From contig OZ024927.1 in NCBI GenBank assembly GCA_964017235.1, forward strand, positions 47,497,293 to 47,561,292: 64,000 nt of DNA. Reading direction: 5' to 3'. Shown piece by piece: positions 1-10,560 of the stretch (position 1 is its first letter; every line of letters starts with the position of its first letter). The notes under the pieces were generated by a model. The model ran no database searches. It saw only the letters and a list, made by a program, of their open reading frames with translations, and was not told the DNA's origin. The position numbers were made by a program, and so were the translations under genes. This stretch comes from Sabellastarte sp. h YS-2021. Taxonomy: Eukaryota; Annelida; Polychaeta; Sabellida; Sabellidae.

Positions 1-1884
1 GCACTGTGTTCAACTGGAGGAACTCTGAGGCCAAGGTTAATTCCCAGTTTCCAAGGATAACTCGCGCCTCTGCATACCCTTCCACAGACCCTCCTTCTAG
101 ACCTATTGCCCAAGAATCACTTAGAAGGTGGGAAAGAGCTGATTAACCATGCAGCAGGGTTCAGTCGTTGTTCTACCGACCTCCAAGAAAAGATGTCACA
201 AAATATTGCTCTGTTGTGCTCCCGTCTTAGCAAGGGAAAGACCTCGAAAGATGTAACCAATGCTTTGAATGACCTGCGTGACCTCATGGCATTTCATCAG
301 AAAGTTTCTGTGGCCATGGGCACGTCTCTTCAGCATTTGGCCAATCTTATTTTGGTACGGAGAGACGCCTATCTAGATTTTGTAAAGCCGGGAGTCAAAC
401 AGGACAATGAACTTGCTTCGTAATGCTCCCTTGTTTGGCTACGGATTATTCCCTGACGCAGCCATCATGACCGCAGAGCAAGATTTCCAAAAGTTTGAAA
501 CCAGTAGTGTTGCTCAGAGGCCCGGACCGGGTGCTACTCAGCACACTAGCTGGAAGAGTTCACAGCGGTACAAACCTTACGACTGTCTTCTGATCAGTCT
601 ACCCAACAACAAGCTCAGCCTTGGAGACAGTTTTGCAGAAATCGTCCCAGAGGGAGGGGGCGTGGTCGAGGTTCTAACCCTCGTTTTTCAAAGGGGCAGT
701 CTTTTAAGCCATACAAATGACAATTACTTAAATGGTCCAACAGTCAGTCTAGTAAATCAAGTTCAGTTGGACCCTCAGTGTCAGGACAAAAGTTTATCAG
801 TGTGTCAGAACTTGAAAAGTTATCAGACATCAGACAAGACCAAAGACCTCCGACAAGGAAAGGACTTGGTATTTGTTTCCTTCAGGAAGGGTTTCCATAA
901 GGACATTGTCCCTGCTACAATCTCTTCCTGTTGTGTTATCAGCTCTCAGACCAAACAGCCCAAGATTTACATCAAGTTAGAGCTCATGATGTTCGGGCCT
1001 TTGCAGCTTCTCAGGCTTTTCAAGGAGGAATTTCTCTGGATCAGATTCTCTCAGCCTGTCATTGGAAAGCCCACAATACCTTCACCCAGTTCTATCTGAA
1101 GGATTTGGCGTGGGCAGATTCTGAGCTGTATCATTTGGGCCCCGTGGTGGCAGCCCAACAAATTCAAGCGAGCCAATGTGCTGTTTTTGTACATAGTGTA
1201 TATTCTGTGTATATAAAAAAAAAAAAAAAAAAAAAAACCTTCAACTATCTGTAACTCCTGGTCTGCCATGATCCAAAGTGGGTCCAAGAGTGAGGCAAGA
1301 TAGTCTTATAATTCCTGTTCTGCTTCCTTGTTATGTCAGAACTCACAGCTCCCCTAGGTCCTATTGTACTGTCTGAGTCCGTACTGGATCTATGTATAAA
1401 CAAAAGGGGGGAGAGGGGCAAGGGGTCGATCCTAGAAGTGGGCTATCCGAGCCAATACCGGATCCTCATTGGGCACATACATATATAGAGTTCTTAGGAA
1501 TTTCCCTTTTTGAGGCTACCCTCCATCCAGTGGGTAGTTATTCTGCATCTGTCCACTAGGTAAGATGTATTAACACAATAAAATAGAAAATTTAATAAGT
1601 AAATTAAATTTTCATAAGTTAATACCTTACCTAGTGGACAGGGGGATTCCCACCCTACCTTCCCCGCTAATCTTAGCCAAGGGAAATTTCTAAGGTAGAT
1701 GACAAAAAGAGGAAGTGCGCATGAGCCCCTGGCGAATGAACAGGACACTACCGGTCCCGGCCAGAGCCCAGCTCAGGACGTTTTTTTCTAACGTTTGGCG
1801 GGACCGGCAGCGCGCCGGACAAATGCATCTGTCCACTAGGTAAGATATTATCTTATAAAAATTTAATTTACTTATTAAATTTTC
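1..1884 (+). mobile_element. DIRS retrotransposon remnant, family C (internally deleted)
   Basis: A fossil tyrosine-recombinase (DIRS-type) retrotransposon, cut by the left window edge. Positions 1-720 encode a gag C-terminal region similar to that of family A (shared AAGFSRC, then SKGK...VT/ATEEL-like helices and a VKPGVKQD / VKAGIKQD motif). About 838-1,158 encode the C-terminal half of the recombinase (HDVRAFAAS and ACHWKAHNTFTQFYLKDLAWADSE-like residues). The RT/RNase H region expected between them is absent, so this is an internally deleted copy with several breaks. The end block at 1,525-1,884 has the DIRS layout: a terminal repeat with TCTGTCCACTAGGTAAGAT, its inverted partner at 1,618-1,640, and a second direct copy at 1,827-1,847. 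A 23-A run lies at 1,215-1,237. The end sequence differs from families A and B, so I treat it as a third family. Confidence 0.85.
1525..1884. repeat. DIRS family C terminal repeat and internal complementary region
   Basis: The 3' end block of the family C element. GTCCACTAGGTAAGAT occurs at about 1,551-1,566 and again at about 1,831-1,846, and its reverse complement lies between at about 1,623-1,638, so the block can fold into a hairpin. The middle part (GC-rich, GGCGGGACCGGCAGCGCGCC near 1,796-1,815) corresponds in position to the complementary region of family A. The AT-rich words AATTTAATAAGTAAATTAAATTTT are shared with families A and B in near-identical form, which links the three families. 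Confidence 0.8.
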
Positions 1885-1885
1885 C

Positions 1886-4146
1886 AACTTATGGCCACCT
1901 TAAGGTCAGAAATTGCACTTTTGGCCACTTAGAGCCCTCTAGGTCACAAACTATGAGGCTTATCTGCCTCAAATTTTACCTGAGAACAAATTAATATATT
2001 CTTAGTACATGTGCCGAAAATCATGACTTTAAGTTGAGAAAATTGTCTTTGAGGCCCATAAAGACCCCACTTAGGACTTTTTTCCTATATTTTTTAGAAG
2101 TGGTAATTCTGATGAGTCTCAAACTGCACTAGATGTAACTCTTATATGTAATCCTTGTCCGTGAAAAATTTAAAGACTGTAGGTTTACCTGTTAGGCTGA
2201 CTTAAGATCTCAAAATTGCCCACAGAGACCCAATTTATGGACTTTTTGCCATCTTCAAGCACTGTAGCTTTCAAACTATGTCTCTCATCTAAGTGAAATA
2301 TCATCTGAGAATATATCAATATGTTTTTCTTGTATGTACTCCAAAATTTAGGCCTTTAATAGACATTTAACCCATGTATGAGGACCATAAACACCCACCC
2401 GAGTGACCCTTTTAAGATTTTTTTTCCACATATTTTGCTCTGTAACTTGGAAATGGTAAGTCTGAGAAGTTTCAAACTGTATTAGATATATATTCTATGT
2501 GTAATGTTAGTATGTAACAGATTTTAAGTCTGAAGCTTTAATTTGAAGGTCAAATTGAGGTCTCTGATGGGCTCCCAAAGACCCAATATATGGACTTTTT
2601 GCCACCTTTAAGCCCTGTGACTGTTAAACTATGTTATTGATGGAGCTGAAATCCCATCTGGGAATGCATTATTATGTCCTTTTTACATATGCCGAAAATC
2701 AAGGCTTTAAGTAGACATTTAACCTGTGTTTGAGGACCATAAATCCCCACCCGAGTGACCCTTTTTAGACATTTTTCACATATTTTGCCCTGTAACTTTG
2801 AAATGGTAAGTCTGAGAAGTTTCAAACTGTATTAGATGCATATTCTATGTGTAATCTTAGTATGTGACAAATTTTAAGTCTGAAGCTTTAATTTGAAGGC
2901 CACATTGAGGTCTCTAAAAGGCCCCATAGAGACCCAGTATTTGGACTTTTTGCCAGTTTTAAGGCCTATGACTGTTAAACTATGTGACTGATAGAGCTGA
3001 AATCTCATCTGGGAATACATTATTATGTTCTTTTTACATGTGCCAAAAATCAAGGCTTCAAGTAGACATTTAACCTGTGTATGAGGACCATTAACACCCA
3101 CCGGAGTGACCGTTTTAAGACATTTTTCACATATTTTGCTCTGTAACTTGGAAATGGTGAGTGTGAGAAGTTTCAAACTTTATTATTAGATACATATTCT
3201 ATGTGTAGTCTTAGTATGTAGCAGATTTTAAGTCTGATGCTTTAATTTGAAAACCACATCGAGATCTCTAAAAGGCCCACAGAGACCCAATATTTGGACT
3301 TTTTGCTACCTTTAAGCCCTGTGACTGTTAAACTATGTGATTGATTGAGCTTAAATCCCATCTGGGAATGCGTTATGTCCTTTTTACATGTGCCGAAAAT
3401 CAAGGCTTTTAGTAGACATTTAACCTGTGTATGAGGGCCATAGACACTTGCCCAAGTGACCTTTTTTGACATTTTTTTCTGTATTTTGCCCTGTAATTTG
3501 GAAATGCTTCGTGTGACAAGTCTTAAACTGTATTATATATAATTTTTTGTTTGTTGTGTATGTCCCCAAAAAGTTTCAGTTCTGTAGTTTAATTGCTAAG
3601 GTCTCTTTAACAATTGTAAAATGCCCACAGAGACCAAATTTATGGATATTATGCCACTTTAAAGCCCTGTAACTGTCAAACTATGTGGCTCATAGAGCTG
3701 AAATCTTTGAATTTTTCAAAGGAAGTGCCTGTCTATTTAAATTTTGAATATTAATAATGTTATGGCTATCTTAGGCTTTTAAGAACTTATTTTTGTGTGT
3801 TATCTCTCTGCTTGCTGAGTTTTTTAAACTTTTTAATATGAAACTGGTTAAACATATTCAAGTAGGCAAAATGGACACTGTTATTTTCTGGTGAGCTTTA
3901 AGTCCCAAATATTAATGCCTTATGTAGTAAAAATAGGGGATTTTTAACCCTCAACTAGCCCAGTTTTATTCAACTTGCCTTAATTTTGACACAGCTCCTA
4001 CAGTTACGAACTCATTTCAATTGATAATCACATACTTAAAATTCTCAATTCTGAATTATTATTATAAATCTGTTCTTGTCTGATAATTTATATTTAATTC
4101 TGGAGGTATATAATCTTCCTGTTGGACATTCCTTATTTATATATTT
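1886..4146 (+). repeat. R1 tandem repeat array, about 352-bp units, with unique tail
   Basis: A degenerate tandem array. The word AAGTCTGAAGCTTTAATTTG recurs at about 2,525, 2,876 and (diverged) 3,230, a spacing of 351-354 bp. Each unit carries recognisable sub-blocks: GACCCAATATTTGGACTTTTTGCC, CTGTGACTGTTAAACTATGTG and CATCTGGGAATGC-like stretches. Older, more diverged units precede it from about 1,886. From about 3,640 to 4,146 a non-tandem tail follows. The tail and the last units reappear in opposite orientation at 43,519-44,460, and R1-like units also lie inside the TIR element at 7,918-11,194. So R1 is a dispersed mobile or satellite-like family. Short minus-strand ORFs here are periodic shadows of the repeat and are not genes. 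Confidence 0.85.
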
Positions 4147-4559
4147 GATTTGATTTTAGTGACAAGATTAACTGAGCTTTTTGTATTTGATTACCCCTTT
4201 TATATTATAAGTGTTTGTTTACCATTTGTGCTGCAGCACTCCATCTCTTTGTAGTCCCAACCCCCATCCCCCACCCACCTCTGGGACCTCCAGCTATTGA
4301 GTGACACTAAATAAACAAAGGTATACAGATCTTCTGTAATCGTGAGAGAGGTGTGGAGAAGGGGAGAGAGGGGGGTGGGAGGTGGTGTTTGCTTCATTAT
4401 CTAATTATCTAAGACAAAGGGAGTCAGAACTGAGATTGTGTCACATATTTAGGTTGCATATATATGGACCACGTATATAGGAATTGAGGAAATGAATAAC
4501 TGAAAAACAATGCAAATTCTAAAAATAATATAATAAAATAATAATATAAATAATATATG
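4147..4559. other. AT-rich spacer with no recognisable gene
   Basis: Low-complexity, AT-rich DNA with a short purine/pyrimidine-biased stretch near 4,340-4,390 (GGGAGAGAGGGGGGTGGGAG). I see no conserved coding pattern, RNA gene or transposon end in it. Confidence 0.5.
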
Positions 4560-5071
4560 ATTTTTAAAAAATACTTTATTTGTGAACAAATATAGAAACA
4601 GAGATACGCTTTTGGAATTATGAATTTAGAATGGACATTCAATCATCAATCATTTAAATACTTTGAAAATAGGTTCAGAGTTACCCTTTGCAGGAAGATT
4701 GAAAAGTATGATGAGTTCAGTTAAAAATAATATTTTATTTGTCAACAAATATAGAAACAGATATGCTCTTTTGAGATTATTAATTTAGACTGGACATTCA
4801 ATCATCAATCATTTAAATACTTTGAAAAAAGGTTCAGAGTTATCATTGCAGGAAGATTGAAAATATGATCTGTTGAGTTATGTATTCGACGTCTGGGGAT
4901 ACACCATCTTCCTTGGGAAGATATAAACTTAGTAGATTGATGTGCTGAAGTTCATATAACTTTTCCCAATATTTATGGCATACAACAAATGGATTAAATA
5001 AAAAATTCCCGATCAAAACCTGTGGCGTGAGTGATGACCTGTCTGGGGATATGTTGGCGCCGAGTTGGCCC
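4560..5071 (+). repeat. Two about 159-bp tandem units plus an end module of a dispersed repeat
   Basis: Two tandem copies share AACAAATATAGAAACAGA (about 4,584 and 4,743) and GGACATTCAATCATCAATCA (4,632 and 4,792). They are followed by an end module with GTCTGGGGATA (4,892) and GAGTGATGACCTGTCTGGGG ending in TTGGCCCAATCTAGTTTA near 5,071. The same end module recurs at 45,836-46,060, and more diverged at about 10,800-10,990. This layout of core tandem units plus a conserved end resembles bivalve pearl or Helitron-associated elements as I recall them. That assignment is inference. Confidence 0.65.
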
Positions 5072-5166
5072 AATCTAGTTTACCACGAGGTTCAACAACA
5101 AGTTGCTTCTGTTTGTGTCACCGGTACCGGATCCCCTGGCCACAGCAGTGGATGCGCTCAGTCGGC

Positions 5167-5396
5167 AGGGGCCACGGTGGCAGAGTGGTAACACTCTCGC
5201 CTCCCACCTCTGAGGCCGGGGTTCGATCCCCGCACGGGCTCAAGTGGGAAAGCTGGTAGTTGCTTGCCGTTGGTCGGCAGTTTACAGTACACAACCCTAG
5301 CGAACTTTATTTACTGGTTTCCTCTGCCCTTCCAACTACCCGTCGTAATATGACCTGTACAGTGTTGAAAGCGACGTTAAACCCCAAATAAACAAA
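5167..5396 (+). mobile_element. tRNA-derived SINE (copy 1)
   Basis: A SINE of about 230 bp. Its head is tRNA-like, with an A box (TGGCAGAGTGG, 5,178-5,188) and a B box (GGTTCGATCC, 5,220-5,229) of the RNA polymerase III promoter. The body has TTTCCTCTGCCCTTCCAACTAC, and the tail GAAAGCGACGTTAAACCCC ends in AATAAACAAA. It is flanked by a perfect 13-bp target-site duplication, GCGCTCAGTCGGC (5,154-5,166 and 5,397-5,409). Copy A-2 has the matching unfilled site near 25,427-25,439, which proves insertion into a DIRS fossil. The tail resembles the central/tail domain of mollusc SINEs (Nin-DC type) as I recall it. The family name is inference. Confidence 0.93.
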
Positions 5397-6999
5397 GCGC
5401 TCAGTCGGCCATGGTAGGATCTGAAAGCATACACCTTCCCACCATCAGCCATATTGGGTAAAGTGGTGGAGAAGTTGCAAGACTCCCCATGCAAGAGAAT
5501 CATTCTGATTGCTCCGGGGTGGCCCAACATGCCTTGGTTTTGGGATCTAGTGGCCATGTTCAGCCAAATTCCACTGAGCCTGCCCAGTCTGCCCAACCTG
5601 TTGACAGCCATTCAATCAGATTCCTCACAGAAATCTGACAAATTCTAATCTCCATGCAGGCCTCCTAGAGCCTCGGCATTCGCGGAGCAGGGCTTGTCTG
5701 AGGCTGTGGCAGCAAGAATTGAGGCTCCTCAAAGGGGATCAATCAGATCAGTCTTTGAGGCAAGTGGGCCATCTTTACAAAGTGATGTATCATTCATCAG
5801 GTGGACTTCGGGGCACCCCCTGTAAAGTCAGTTGCTGACTTCCTTATGTACCTGTTTCAAGACAGGAAGTTGCAGCCCAGCACCATTGATGGTTACAGGT
5901 CAGCCATTGCTGATAGACTGGGAAATTCGCCCATCAATATCAGTAAGGATGAAAATCTCGCTCGTCTCCTGGATAGTTTCCACTGAGACAGACCCAAAGG
6001 CCGGAAGGGAATCCCCGCCTGGAACCTCTCGCTGGTTTTTGCACCAGCTGACAAGGTTCATTTTGAACCAATTAAAGAGGCCTCCTTGAAGCATTTGACC
6101 TTCAAGACAGTTTTCCTCTTGGCCCTGGGGTCGGGCAAGCGTAGAAGTGAGATACATGCTCGGCAAAACAGAAATATTAGACACCAATCCGACTGGTCAA
6201 GGTGTCCCTGTACCCATCACCCAGCTTTCTCTCCAAGAATCAGCTGTCCAGACAGTGTGGCCCCAGGGATTCTAACAGCCCTGGACCCAACTCTGGATAG
6301 ATCCCTCAAGTCTGACAGGTCCCTCTGTCCGGTCAGAGCATTGCGCTAGTATTTGGACAGGACCTCGGGCAGAATAAGGAGGTGATTTTTGTCTCCTTTA
6401 AGAAAGTTTTCGACAAAGACATCTCACCTGCCACTATCTCCTCTTGGATCAAGTAGACTGTGATCCTATGTTATGAGCTCTCTGACCAGGAGGCCCACAC
6501 TTTACATCAGGTTAAAGCCCATGATGTCAGGGCCTTTGATGCTTCTAAGGTCTTCCAGTCGGGAGTTTCCTTAGATCCAGTCTTGTCAGCCTGCCACTGA
6601 AGTCACATAATACCTTCACACAGGGCGTGGCTTGGGCTGATTCAGAGCTTACCAATTGGACTCGGTAGTGGCTGCTCAGCAGATCCACAAGTGGCCCTTC
6701 AATTGATGAGATTTGTATATATGTATAAACAGTTCTTCATGTACATAAGAATTAAGTGTGGCGTGCTTCCTTTGGGAGGTTTATTTGCATTCTGGGACTG
6801 AACTCATCCCTCTCTTCCCCTACCTCAAAGCAGGTCTGCAAAAATGGGGGGGGCGACGGCGGTATACCCCCGGGTAACCGGCTGCTGGCAACCGACCATG
6901 GCCTTACAGGGTTTCCTGACCTTAAGGTCAACCCACGCCTGGGCCTATAGGTCTATTTGCTATTACTTACGAGTTCCTAGTAACTAACCCGCCGACCAA

Positions 7000-7372
7000 G
7001 CGGTAGTTATTCAGCAATTGTCCATTGGATAGGATGTATTAATGCAATAAAATTGCAAATTTAATAAGTAAATTTTAAAGTTAATACCCTATCCAATGGA
7101 CACACAAGACCCTCCCACCGACCCCGCTATCAGCTTACTAGGGGTCTAATAGGTTTAGACAACGAAAAAGATGCTACGACGTCATGCTGTCTAGACAAGA
7201 AGGAAGTATGATGCGCCACCTGTCGAATGCACAGGACTAGGACCAGCCAGCCGGTGGAAACACAGGATGTCTTTTTCTGGCGTTTGGCGGGCTGGTCTGC
7301 GCCGACCGGAATAGCAATTGTTCATTGGATAGGGCATTAACTTATCAAATTTAATTTACTTATTAAATTTGC
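7000..7372. repeat. DIRS family A end block (A-1)
   Basis: Right terminal repeat plus internal complementary region of A-1. GCAATTGTCCATTGGATAGG occurs at 7,013-7,032, its inverted partner (CCTATCCAATGGACA) at 7,088-7,102, and a direct repeat of the first word at about 7,314. The stretch between mirrors, in reverse complement, the left ends of other family A copies. Confidence 0.85.
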
Positions 7373-7407
7373 AATTTTGTTTAAATGTTATTCACCTACT
7401 TACCAGT

Positions 7408-7535
7408 CTTCCATAACAGTGAAATTACAGACCTGTAACTCATTGCATAGCTGAGCAATAGCTACTTCCAGGTTCAAATGACTACTTTCAGGTTATCAGT
7501 GCCGAGTAAATCAGTTGCATCTTGAAAACTATTGC
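7408..7535 (+). repeat. R4 dispersed repeat unit
   Basis: About 130 bp with AACTCATTGCATAGCTGAG, an AATAGCTACTT word and GAGTAAATCAGTTGC followed by GAAAACTATTGC. Related units occur at 19,865-19,975 (just beyond the other end of DIRS copy B-1), about 61,250-61,330, 61,395-61,505 and 62,090-62,195. B-1 therefore seems to have inserted in or beside an R4 repeat. No coding capacity. Confidence 0.6.
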
Positions 7536-7544
7536 TTTTATTAC

Positions 7545-7720
7545 ACTACAATAGCTTACCATGTGGGACTTAATGCTGTTCTTGGGTGGCCACGGCCAAC
7601 GTCTTAGAAAAAAAAGACATTTCTTGTTAGCCATAGCATCTAGTTGTCGTCACGTGATAACTTCTGACCAATCGCCCTACTTTCTCGTTGGCCACGTTGA
7701 ACTGGTAGCAGTTTGTAAAT
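7545..7720 (+). repeat. Left inverted terminal repeat of DIRS copy B-1
   Basis: Begins near TACAATAGCTTACCATGTGG and continues through GCCAACGTCTTAGAAAAAAA and the E-box-like TCACGTGA palindrome (about 7,651-7,658). It pairs in inverted orientation with 19,650-19,800 at high identity over about 150 bp. DIRS terminal repeats carry the promoter of the element. The palindrome is a plausible transcription-factor site, by inference only. Confidence 0.8.
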
Positions 7721-7917
7721 ATACACACATTTTCATTTATTTCTCAGCTTTTACTTATTGTTGGAGGCTCTTTTTTGGATATTTCTTTTATTATATAACA
7801 GGTCATTCTGTAAAATTTTTATTTTGACATGATAAGTATATTTCTTGCTTTCGCGTGTTTTGAGTTTTCCTCGGTTCAGGCACTTTACATTGTACGTCTT
7901 TTATTGCGTTTAAAATG

Positions 7918-8085
7918 CAGGCATCCCAGGGGAACCTTTTAAAAAGGTTTTAGCCTTTTTTTTGCTGAAAAAACCTTTTTTTTCTCATTTTTTCAAGAAA
8001 AACCTTTTTTTAAGCTGAAAAATGACGTGAAAGCCTTTTTTAGCCTTTTTTTTCAAGCTAAAACCTTTTTTTTCCCCAGCAGTCA
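7918..8085. repeat. Sub-terminal AAAACCTTTTTTT repeats, left end
   Basis: Starting at the left inverted repeat, the words ACCTTTT(T)n and AGCCTTTTTT occur at least seven times in both orientations up to about 8,080, just before CCCCAGCAGTC. A matching cluster fills 11,098-11,180 at the other end. Such clusters are commonly transposase-binding sites in DNA transposons. That role here is inference. Confidence 0.7.
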
Positions 8086-8888
8086 AATTTGTCGATGAAA
8101 ATTAAATTTTATTGTGCATACATTTCATTGGTATACAGCTATAATTGAGTATTTCAGACTGTTTGACTTCTGATTATATCATACAGTGAAGTTGACAATG
8201 TGATACCAACAATTATGTTTGGTCTGAGAGGAGTTAGCACTCTGTAACAGCAGTAATCAGTCTCCAAGAAGACCTAATAAATAGGAAGGTCTACAGTTGT
8301 TCTATTCCCAGCAGAAAGTTGGGGATATCATGGTTTCATGTTTGTTGCACTGCTGCTGTGCGTTTGGTGTGTCTGATAACACCTTTATGGATTTCATTCA
8401 AACTTGGCACACGCATGTATTTGGAGATGAACCGAATTTTAAGGTGACCTTAAACACCCAATAATACAGAGGTTATGGCCACTTTAAGGGCAGAGGTGGA
8501 CCTTTGGTCAGTCAAACCCCTCTAGGTCACTAACTGTGGCTCATATGGCTAATTATTTTTTCTGAGAACCAATTAATATATTCTTCTAAGTCTTCTTCCA
8601 TGTGTTGAAAAATCAAGAATTTATATTAAGGTTAAAATTGTGTTTGAGGCCCATAAAGACTTAACTTGCAGATTTTTTCTCCATTTTTCATATATTTTTC
8701 CTTGTAACTTGGAAATGGCAAGTGTAACTTGACTCAAACTGTAGTAAACATAAGTTCCATATAAGCTATGTCCAAATTTTATGAACTTTTTTCCATTTTA
8801 AGCCCTATAGCTTTCAAACTATGTCAATCACCCACCTAATATCTTATCTAATAATATATTAACATGTTCTTTTTCCATATGCCAAAAA

Positions 8889-9119
8889 GGGGGCCACGGT
8901 GGCAGAGTGGTAACACTCTCGCCTCCCACCTCTGCGGCCGGGGTTCGATCCCCGTCATGGCCGTAAGTGGGAAAGCTGGTAGTTGCTTGCCGTTGGTCGG
9001 CAATTTACAGTACAGAACCCTAGCGAACTATATGTACTGGTTTCCTCTGCCCTTCCAACTACCTGTCGTGATATGACCTGTACAGTGTTGAAAGCGACGT
9101 AAAACCCCAAATAAACAAA
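8889..9119 (+). mobile_element. tRNA-derived SINE (copy 2)
   Basis: Same family as the SINE at 5,167, about 231 bp long: GGGGCCACGGTGGCAGAGTG head, B box GGTTCGATCC (8,943-8,952) and tail GAAAGCGACGTAAAACCCC ending AATAAACAAA. It is flanked by a perfect 13-bp duplication, CATATGCCAAAAA (8,876-8,888 and 9,120-9,132). It sits inside an R1-type repeat, inside the TIR element, inside DIRS copy B-1, so it is the fourth layer. The intact duplication and the close match to copy 1 suggest recent activity of this SINE family. Confidence 0.94.
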
Positions 9120-9899
9120 CATATGCCAAAAATCAAGGCTTAAAGTTGATATTGAACTTGTGTATCATGCTCATAAAGCAACTATCCGGAGATATTTTTC
9201 TGTTTTTTTTTCACAAATTCTGCTTTCTAATTTAGAAATGAAAAGTCTGACCAGCCTCAACCTGTACTAAATATAACTTGTATATCTGACCTTTGTCTAA
9301 AGCTCTGTAGTTTAAATTTTAAGGTCACCTTAAGGTCTCTAAAACATTCCCATCAGGACCCATTTTCTGCACTTTTATGTATTTTATGCAGTTTACCCAG
9401 CTAAAATGTCACCTGGGGACAGTTGTTCCTTTTCATATATGGCAACTTTAAAGTTAGTTGACATTTAGGTAATTTTTAAAGTCCATAAAGATGCCACCTG
9501 GTAACTTATTTTTCTGTATTTTTCATATGTTTTGATTATTTGGAAAGTGATTAATTATCTAGTTATATAAATTTTTTTATATTTTTGTCTTGTCTTGCTC
9601 ATAACTTCTACTAAACTAACATAAACTAAGCTATTTTGCAAGTGAAGTTGCCCAGCCACTTTTTTTATGTAAAACATGTTAAAATCTAAGCTTTTAAGCT
9701 GTAACACGTATTGAGTATTGGGGTTATTTAAATTTAAACTAGAACTTAACCTGTGTACTGTGACAGATATCAGCTTTTTCTGGCAGCCTTTTCCTTTCAA
9801 TATCTACTTTCCCCCTTGTATTAAACTACATATTTTTGTATGCATATTCCTTGGAGATATATCCCTAAATGAATGGTGCTTCTGTTTGCATAAACTGTG

Positions 9900-10560
9900 A
9901 GGGGAAGCGGGACAAGGTGGTTCTACAGCCTCGAAATGTGAAAACAACCCATAGGAAATCATGTCTTGTCAATCTTCTGCAAGTGTCAGATTTGATCTTT
10001 GTTCCCTGCATCAGGGTTCAGTTGGGTCATCATACTGAAGGGGCCTTTTATCTCCCTTATTATTGCTCCCTTGGCTTTTCATGGTCAGATCGCCTCCACC
10101 TTTTCTTAATACCTGGTGGGACGTAAATGCCTCAGCAGTGGTCTTGTTACACAAAATAGCTAAAGTGGCTAGGAAAGCTTGCCTGAGAGTTTGGCATTGT
10201 TTTGAAAACAAAATGGTTGCCATATCACATCTTTAATGTCAAATGGGGCCGAATCATGGGGGTCATATCAAGAAGGCCTAAAATCTCCCTTCTCATTGGT
10301 CCTAGGTGTTTGGAATGAGGAAACAACTTGTAGAAAATCGTGGTATGCTGATCTTTTGCAAGTGTCAGATTTGAACTTTGACTCCTGCTTCAAGGTCATG
10401 TAGGGTCATCGTGCTAAGCAAACCTTATATCTCCCTTATAATTGGTTCTAGGGCTTCAAAATGTGAAAACAACTTGTAAGAAATCATGGCCTGTGAATCT
10501 TACATCTGACAACATCTTGTGGGTTCTGTAGTCTTACAACTGAAGATGTTTCTACAGTTT
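9900..10560 (+). repeat. R2-like tandem units inside the TIR element
   Basis: Diverged units with CCCATAGGAAATCATG (about 9,949), AGAAAATCGTGG (10,333) and TAAGAAATCATGG (10,477), each followed by AGTGTCAGATTTGA- or ATCTTACATCTGA-like words. Each is preceded by a TCTCCCTTATTATTG- or TCCCTTATAATTGG-like block. They resemble the better preserved R2 units at 44,500-45,060 and 56,225-57,850. The roughly 150-200 bp spacing is irregular here. Confidence 0.6.

Larger units (their letters stand above)
5072..7372 (+). mobile_element. DIRS retrotransposon, family A, 5'-truncated copy (A-1)
   Basis: A fossil 3' portion of a family A element, starting inside the RNase H / linker region (ACGAGGTTCAACAACAAGTTG, matched at 25,356 in copy A-2). 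The tyrosine recombinase follows at about 5,650-6,700: the DRKLQPSTIDGYRSAIADRLG core-binding region, then GSGKRRSEIHA and the HDVRAF catalytic block. The end block is at 7,000-7,372. It is split by a SINE at 5,167-5,396. It is very close in sequence to the matching part of A-2, so both are probably of similar, fairly young age. It is broken in several places and lacks everything upstream of RNase H. Confidence 0.9.

Noticed and set aside
1215-1237. A23 run as a poly(A) tail of a retroposed gene
   Set aside because: It lies between the recombinase end and the terminal repeat of the family C DIRS, without a target duplication. It is more simply a local homopolymer expansion.
2634-3472. Minus-strand ORFs of similar sequence as a small gene family
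   Set aside because: Their similarity follows the 352-bp R1 period, and the peptides have no domain. They are shadows of a tandem repeat.
5167-5240. tRNA gene call for the head of the SINE (also at 8,889 and 55,529)
   Set aside because: A and B boxes are present, but no full cloverleaf with matching acceptor stem is evident, the sequence continues into a fixed SINE body, and target duplications define the whole 230-bp unit.
7735-7830. Hydrophobic C-terminus of the 7,561-7,827 ORF as a membrane protein of DIRS B-1
   Set aside because: The frame lies in the left terminal repeat/leader, is not seen as coding in other copies, and ends just before the TIR element.
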